DNA of 64,000 bases, taken from positions 158,122,691-158,186,690 of the forward strand of contig OW121740.1 of assembly GCA_933228675.1 (NCBI GenBank), read 5' to 3'. Position numbers and translations under genes: made by a program. The notes below the pieces were generated by a model that did no database searches, had not been told where the DNA came from, and saw only the letters and a list, made by a program, of their open reading frames with translations. Shown here piece by piece: positions 58,717 to 64,000 of this stretch; the stretch's first letter is position 1; each line of letters begins with the position of its first letter. This DNA comes from Stomorhina lunata (Eukaryota > Arthropoda > Insecta > Diptera > Rhiniidae).

Positions 58717-60538
58717 ATCCAATGTGGTTTGTATCATGCCCACGCACAACATGTTATCTAATAGTACACCTTTCACACCAGTGGTCACATTCAATTCATC
58801 CAATAGATAAGAGCAATGTAGTCTCATAAGACATCTCCAAAGCATTTGACCTTCTTTTGTTACCCTTGACTCCCAGTGTCAAGGGTAACAGACCTAGTTT
58901 AACCTAGTTTAACATAAATCGTTACTTTCATTTTTTTTCTCCCGACAATATTCCAATTGGAACAAGGGGTACTTCTCTCAGATAATGAGCTGCATCCAAT
59001 TCTATTTTTAGACTCATTGAAAGGGACCTACGTTTTAACTCCGGCTCTGAACGACAAATGCCTTAGTTAGATAAGTTTTACATAGCCTAATACTCAATAA
59101 CCAGTGGCTAGCTGAGTTATGAGGTGAACCGCCGCTTTTTTGAAAATTTATTTTTTTTCAAGTGGATCTTGCCGGGGATTGAACAAATGAAGTATTCTCA
59201 GAATTTATTTCTAGCTTCCGTAATGGCCGAATTATGAGGATTGTAATAGATGAAGTCTCTTCCAAAATTTTTTTACAGAATTCTGGTGTCAATCAGGCTT
59301 CAGTTCTATCTGCTTTTATCCGTTTTTAATCTTCATTAAGAATTTTTAGGAATTTACTTTTAACCCAATTTTATCACTATCTGTAAATCTATGAATACTC
59401 TGGGACAACTCCGAAACGTAGGGTGCAGTTCATTGTTCTACAGATATTACCATTATTATAGACGATACTCACGTTTAGCAAATAGAGCTCTCCCTTTTGT
59501 TATTGGATAGAAAGTAGAACAAAGTTCTACTTTTTTCCATTGCCGCTTGAAATTTGACAAATCAAAAAACAGCTGATTGCCGCCCGCAGCCGCTTGCCGC
59601 GTGCATTGGCCTTCTACCTTAAGTCGTACAACTCGTGGACTACACGTTTTGATTATGTCTTTCCAACTCAACACGATATATTTATTTAAGGATCGTGTTG
59701 CGAAAAATTATAAAAAGTAGTTGGCTCCTAGTAGTTAGAGGTGCCGGTGCCTGGTCATAATAAATAGACAGTGTTCTGTCAAAACGGATATAAGTGACTA
59801 AAAATCGGGTGCTGTTAGTGACAGTAAACTCTAAAAACATTTCCTTTTTAAACGGGGCCACATCGAATGAATACTCTTTCTCGCTTTAGGATTTCGCTAG
59901 GACATACCAATCTAGTTAATCTCGTAGTCTTGGTAACTCGTCTGGTCTAATATTTCTTGGCATATCTTTGTATCTCGGGCACCAACATAAGATGGATTCT
60001 AAATTACTGTACCATGTCGTTGATATATCGCCGAAGTCTAGGGCAGTTATTGAAGAAGACATAACCCACAAACTTAATAGTTTCGATAATAAATTTATCA
60101 AAACTGTTGTAAGAATATTACATCTTAGCCTATCTGGTACTTCTTTAAGGGTAATTAAAACCTGAAGCTTTGGTGCAATTTTTACAGTAGACCCCGAATA
60201 CTATATGATTTTTAAGTTAAGAGACTTAAGTGTAGAAGTCAATATGCCGTCGAAGTATTTAGGTTAGCCATCCCCTTTTTAATTAACATTCATGACGTAT
60301 TTTGCATCCCAGCTGTTCCAAGTTAAAGGACAATTGGAGATGGTTATAATTAATTTAGGCATGTATCGGCAAATACATACATGGGCAAAACGTTAATCAT
60401 CTTATCAATATTCGCAAATCATTGAACCGAAAACATGTTCAACGGGATTGAAAGACTATCAAGAAACCCGATCCAAGGGCAAAAAACATATTCGATTTGC
60501 AAATAGTGAACATTAAGATTATTTAAAATTATCTCCAT
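58717..60538 (+). other. Intron sequence, no feature recognised
   Basis: Unique sequence, locally less AT-rich at 59560-59640 (GCCGCCCGCAGCCGCTTGCC). A hairpin GTTACCCTTGAC / GTCAAGGGTAAC lies at 58859-58890. Open frames of 60-72 codons are not recognised. Confidence 0.5.
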
Positions 60539-61560
60539 ATCCGGTTCGAAAGACCAACTATTCAAACCACCAATCGTTTAAAGAAATCTTATCGCTTTGT
60601 AAACGCTGACACTCGACGAAAAATAATTATTTATTATTTGACAACCGATTCATGGTTGTCGGTTGTTCATACGAAAACGTTTTAAATGTTTTGGGATTCA
60701 ACTTCTATGATAATTCTGTTACAACAATCCATAACAAATTTTATCGAAACCCATGATTGGAATATTTGAAGAATATTTTTAGATATTTTAAGGTATTATG
60801 ATATTATTGTAGCATTCGATTTGAAGAAGAGTTATTGTGACCATCTTTTCCTTATCCTTAATCTGATCAAAGAGCAAACTACATGCGCGATTTGAAATTT
60901 ACATTAGTCCAATTCACAATCCGTTGCAAATAGTCTAGTATGGTGGCATTTGCAAATCAGTTTGACAAATAAAAAAATATCCATATTGATTCTGTAGAAA
61001 TTTGTTCACTATTTGCAACGGATTGTGAACTGGGCTAATAACTAAAATACTGAACATTCGATTCTTTATAATTATCTCAAAATCCGGCTCGAAGGACCAA
61101 CCTTTTCAACGATTGTGCAGTTTAAAGAAATCTTGTGACTTTGTAAAGCACAAACTCAACGAAATGTATCTTTATATAGTAAAACGGCTGGAAAGTCTTA
61201 GGACCAAGAAAATACTGCTGTTAAAACAATTCTAAACCAAGTGAAGAGAATATTTAAAAAAATATTTTTTTAGAGATGCTAAGATCTTAAAAAATGATCG
61301 CAGCATCCGATTTCAAGCCGCATTTTTTTATAACAATGGGATTTTACAACTGAGGAGAGTTATTGCGACCACCTATACCTTTTTATATATGACATTGAGA
61401 TCAATAGATCATGAAAAAATTCAATCAAAAGCCAGGCTAGCGTGAGGCCTTTTCCAATCATCAGAAAACTTGACGTAGTAAGTATAAAGAATGTATCCGG
61501 CTCGAAGGACCACTTATTTGAAAAACGAAGATTTTCTGAAATGCATGTTGCGAACGGCTT
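60539..61560. repeat. Dispersed CGAAGGACCAA repeat, unit about 540 bp
   Basis: CCGGTTCGAAAGACCAACT near 60541 and CCGGCTCGAAGGACCAACC near 61085 are each followed by TTTAAAGAAATCTT and CTTTGTAAA. A third CCGGCTCGAAGGACCA is near 61498. The core links these to the tandem repeats at 1-2060 and 5281-6200. A 129 bp MITE sits in the first unit. Confidence 0.6.
60907..61035. mobile_element. TA-flanked MITE, 129 bp
   Basis: Inverted ends of about 27 bp: GTCCAATTCACAATCCGTTG and the complement of GCCCAGTTCACAATCCGTTG, both continuing to CAAATAG. TA is present on both sides (60905-60906 and 61036-61037). The short AT-rich centre has no coding capacity. Confidence 0.8.
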
Positions 61561-61947
61561 GTCTACAAGCTTAACGAATATCTCAATCTTTTGAGTGAAA
61601 TTTATTTGTGGTCAAAATTTGGCTAAAATTACAGAACGGATAAAAAAACTGAAAACTCTTAACCCAAACTACTGTTTGTCTCCAATTTAATTAGTATTTA
61701 TTATTATTTCCTCTTTTAATTCTTTAAACATTATTTAAAGACTCATTTTCATTCATTTCTTCCCTCAAACTCGAATTCTCTAAGTTAAATTCTTTTCCAT
61801 GTATAAGTATCTGTTGTGTGTGTATTATCTACCTTTACATTTGTATGCATTTCCTTTTATATCCTTTTTAGTTAATTTTTATACAATTTCTTTTCATATG
61901 TATTTAATTTTTATTTCCTTTTTTTTTACAAATTTTCATTTCTTAAG
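61561..61947 (+). other. 3' end of the 15.4 kb intron
   Basis: Ends with a long pyrimidine tract, then TTCATTTCTTAAG. The AG at 61946-61947 is preceded by A rather than a pyrimidine, a weaker acceptor than the others, but the reading frame and the conserved protein require it. Confidence 0.7.
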
Positions 61948-62071
61948 CGAATCATTGAGCGTTCAGTGTTTTCATTGGGTTCTAACACGTATGCAACATG
62001 ATATGGACATGATTGTTAGCGACAAGAAACAAGCTCGTCTTTGGGCCAAACGTTTGCATGTAGCTTTGCTG
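61948..62071 (+). CDS. timeout: Timeout, coding exon D
   Basis: The first base completes a serine codon split across the intron, giving LELV-S-ESLSVQCFHWVLTR, then MQHDMDMIVSDKKQARLWAK, then RLHVALL, 41 full codons ending in phase 0. The LVSEtLSVxxFHxxxxxM and DKKxAxxWAKRLHVAL patterns agree with the part of TIMELESS that follows exon C in the vertebrate protein, as I recall it. The donor is CTG|GTGAGT. The acceptor TTAAG is weak. The exon is short and sits between a 15.4 kb intron and one longer than 1.9 kb. The next exon lies beyond the window. Confidence 0.92.
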
Positions 62072-62700
62072 GTGAGTAGAATTAACAAAAATATAATAAA
62101 AATTTAAAAACGTAGAAGTAAGTAAAATTTGAGTAGCTACTACGAGTTCAAGTGGCTTAAGCATACCGACACGTTTGTTTTCCTTTTTTTTTTTGTTATT
62201 CGAGTAGACGAAAAAGTTGCCACTAGTACCCCCATGTACACGTTTTGCAGTCTCGGGGTATGTGTAAGTAGTGTTTTTCTTTTTTGTGATTATTTAAAAT
62301 TATTTCAACGTCTGGTAATTTTTTGAAAACTTGTTAACTTAAAGGGGGCATGTAGCTGACGGGGTGTTTGCCATGATTTCTAATGTCAGCGTTATAATTC
62401 TTTTCAAAAAGTTTTTCTACGATTTTATCTCACAAGCAACTCCACTGGAATCTGTGTTGGTGTACATGCAGTTTAATTTGAAGAAGTTTTTCTTTAACTA
62501 CCTGATTGTTCGTGTTTAGTTAGTGAGTAGTTAATTTAAGTACACTTTTATCGTTTCCATTTAAGATTCTTACTCAATAAGACAATGTAGTGAGTGGGTT
62601 TGAAAAGTTTGTAGAAGGTAATTAATTGTAGTTACATTTTCAGGTGCCAAGGTTTCGAGAGAATATTTTCTAAGACCTTTAACTGTATTAGAAAATATTC
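62072..62700 (+). other. Start of the next timeout intron
   Basis: Begins GTGAGTAGAA. Unique AT-rich sequence up to the terminal array. No exon was recognised. Confidence 0.7.
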
Positions 62701-64000
62701 TCTTCAAATTTGTCTTTAGTAAAATTTTGATCAAAATTTGTCTTTAGTAAAATTTTGATCAAAATTTGTCTCCAGTAAAATTTTGATCAAAATTTGTCTT
62801 TAGTAAAATTTTGTTAAAAATTTGTCTTTAGTAAAATTTGGATCAAAATTTGTCTTAGTAAAATTTTGAACAAAATTTGTCTTTAGTAAAATTTTGAACA
62901 AAATTTGTCTTTAGTAAAATTTTGATCAAAATTTGTCTTTAGTAAAATTTTGTTAAAAATTTGTCTTTAGTAAAATTTGGATAAAAATTTGTCTTAGTAA
63001 AATTTTGAACAAAATTTGTCTTTAGTAAAATTTTGATCAAAATTTGTCTTTAGTAAAATTTTGATCAAAATTTGTCTTTAGTAAAATTTGGATCAAAATT
63101 TGTCTCTAGTAAAGTTTTGATCAAAATTTGTCTTTAGTAAAATTTTGTTAAAAATTTGTCTTTAGTAAAATTTGGATCAAAATTTGTCTTAGTAAAATTT
63201 TGAACAAAATTTGTCTTTAGTAAAATTTTGATCAAAATTTGTCTTTAGTAAAATTTTAATCAAAATTTGTCTTTAGTAAAATTTTGATCAAAATTTGTCT
63301 TTAGTAAAATTTTGATCAAAATTTGTCTTTAGTAAAATTTTGGTCAAAATTTGTCTTTAGTGAAATTTTGATCAAAATTTGACTTCAGTAAAGTTTTGAT
63401 CAAAATTTGTCTTTAGTAAATTTTTGATCAAAATTTGTCTTAGTAAAATTTTGAACAAAATTTGTCTTTAGTCAAATTTTGATCAAAATTTGTCTTTAGT
63501 AAAATTTTGATCAAAATTTGTCTTTAGTAAAATTTTGATCAAAATTTGTCTTTAGTAAAATTTTGATCAAAATTTGTCTTTAGTAAAATTTTGATCAAAA
63601 TTTGTCTTTAGTAAAATTTTGATCAAAATTTGTCTTTAGTAAAATTTTGATCAAAATTTGTCTTTAGTAAAATTTTGATCAAAATTTGTCTTTAGTAAAA
63701 TTTTGATCAAAATTTGTCTTTAGTAAAATTTTGATCAAAATTTGTCTTTAGTAAAATTTTGATCAAAATTTGTCTTTAGTAAAATTTTGATCAAAATTTG
63801 TCTTTAGTAAAATTTTGATCAAAATTTGTCTTTAGTAAAATTTTGATCAAAATTTGTCTTTAGTAAAATTTTGATCAAAATTTGTCTTTAGTAAAATTTT
63901 GATCAAAATTTGTCTTTAGTAAAATTTTGATCAAAATTTGTCTTTAGTAAAATTTTGATCAAAATTTGTCTTTAGTAAAATTTTGATCAAAATTTGTCTT
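62701..64000. repeat. 28 bp minisatellite array (TTTGTCTTTAGTAAAATTTTGATCAAAA), runs off the window
   Basis: About 46 units. Period 28 bp was checked by GTCTTT spacing (63548 to 63576). Units contain the palindrome TTTTGATCAAAA. The left part has blocks of variants (TTTTGTTAAAAA, TTTGGATCAAAA, TTTTGAACAAAA, a one-base-shorter GTCTTAGT) that recur in the same order, showing duplication of multi-unit segments. From about 63480 to the window end the units are virtually identical, so the expanding end is on the right. Confidence 0.93.

Noticed and set aside
59560..59640. Local GC-rich stretch with CAGCTG as a possible promoter
   Set aside because: An isolated E-box-like hexamer and a short composition change are not enough. 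No TATA, Inr or following coding region is visible.
62630..62660. TTTTCAG|GTGCCA as a recursive splice site
   Set aside because: The AG|GT is present but the donor half lacks GTRAGT, and the match is expected by chance in a long intron.
1..64000. A nested gene such as 2mit, which in Drosophila lies in a timeout intron
   Set aside because: No leucine-rich repeat or transmembrane coding frame is visible on either strand in the introns covered here. It may lie in an intron outside the window.

Overview
This 64 kb window looks like the inside of one very large, AT-rich gene from a higher (probably calyptrate) fly. The evidence is GT-AG spliced exons separated by introns of 8-15 kb, AT-rich intron sequence, DINE-1/INE-1-like helentron repeats carrying the (GTCY)n microsatellite typical of Diptera, and insect Tc1/mariner copies. 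Species-level assignment is not possible by eye.

The gene is timeout (timeless-2, the fly orthologue of vertebrate TIMELESS, not the circadian paralogue tim), on the + strand. Four consecutive coding exons are visible: 24915-25172, 33034-33353, 46321-46506 and 61948-62071. Joined, they give 888 nt (296 codons) in one uninterrupted frame, with intron phases 0, 2, 2, 0. They encode part of the TIMELESS N-terminal region. Earlier exons lie upstream of the window and later ones downstream. The visible introns are at least 24.9 kb, 7.9 kb, 13.0 kb, 15.4 kb and at least 1.9 kb. I see no other host gene.

The introns contain (1) about thirteen AT-rich minisatellite arrays, roughly a third of the window, at 9.7-10.8, 11.5-12.2, 13.0-15.1, 16.1-19.8, 23.1-24.0, 25.6-28.4, 30.0-30.3, 34.3-36.4, 39.7-41.5, 42.6-46.1, 47.7-50.0, 58.5-58.7 and 62.7-64.0 kb. 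Their units are 28, 31 or 33 bp, and many share a self-complementary core such as TTTCTATAGAAA. (2) Mobile elements: four DINE-1-like copies, two of them carrying nested insertions; a nearly intact rosa-like DD41D mariner with terminal repeats; a decayed second mariner-type transposase; a 555 bp foldback hAT-like element with an 8 bp target duplication; and several short terminal-inverted-repeat (MITE-like) elements. (3) Longer decayed tandem repeats at 1-2060, 5281-6200 and 55185-56455, and a 300 bp TA microsatellite.

The observations most worth following are these. Two arrays of the same 31 bp family lie in opposite orientation on either side of the exon at 46321-46506, an arrangement known to favour exon circularisation. 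Unrelated-looking arrays in one gene share the same palindromic core and period classes. The 25.6-28.4 kb array has blocks carrying all four combinations of two variants, and its 33 bp blocks create a spurious 447-codon repeat ORF. The 47.7-50.0 kb array is bounded on both sides by the same 18 bp palindrome.
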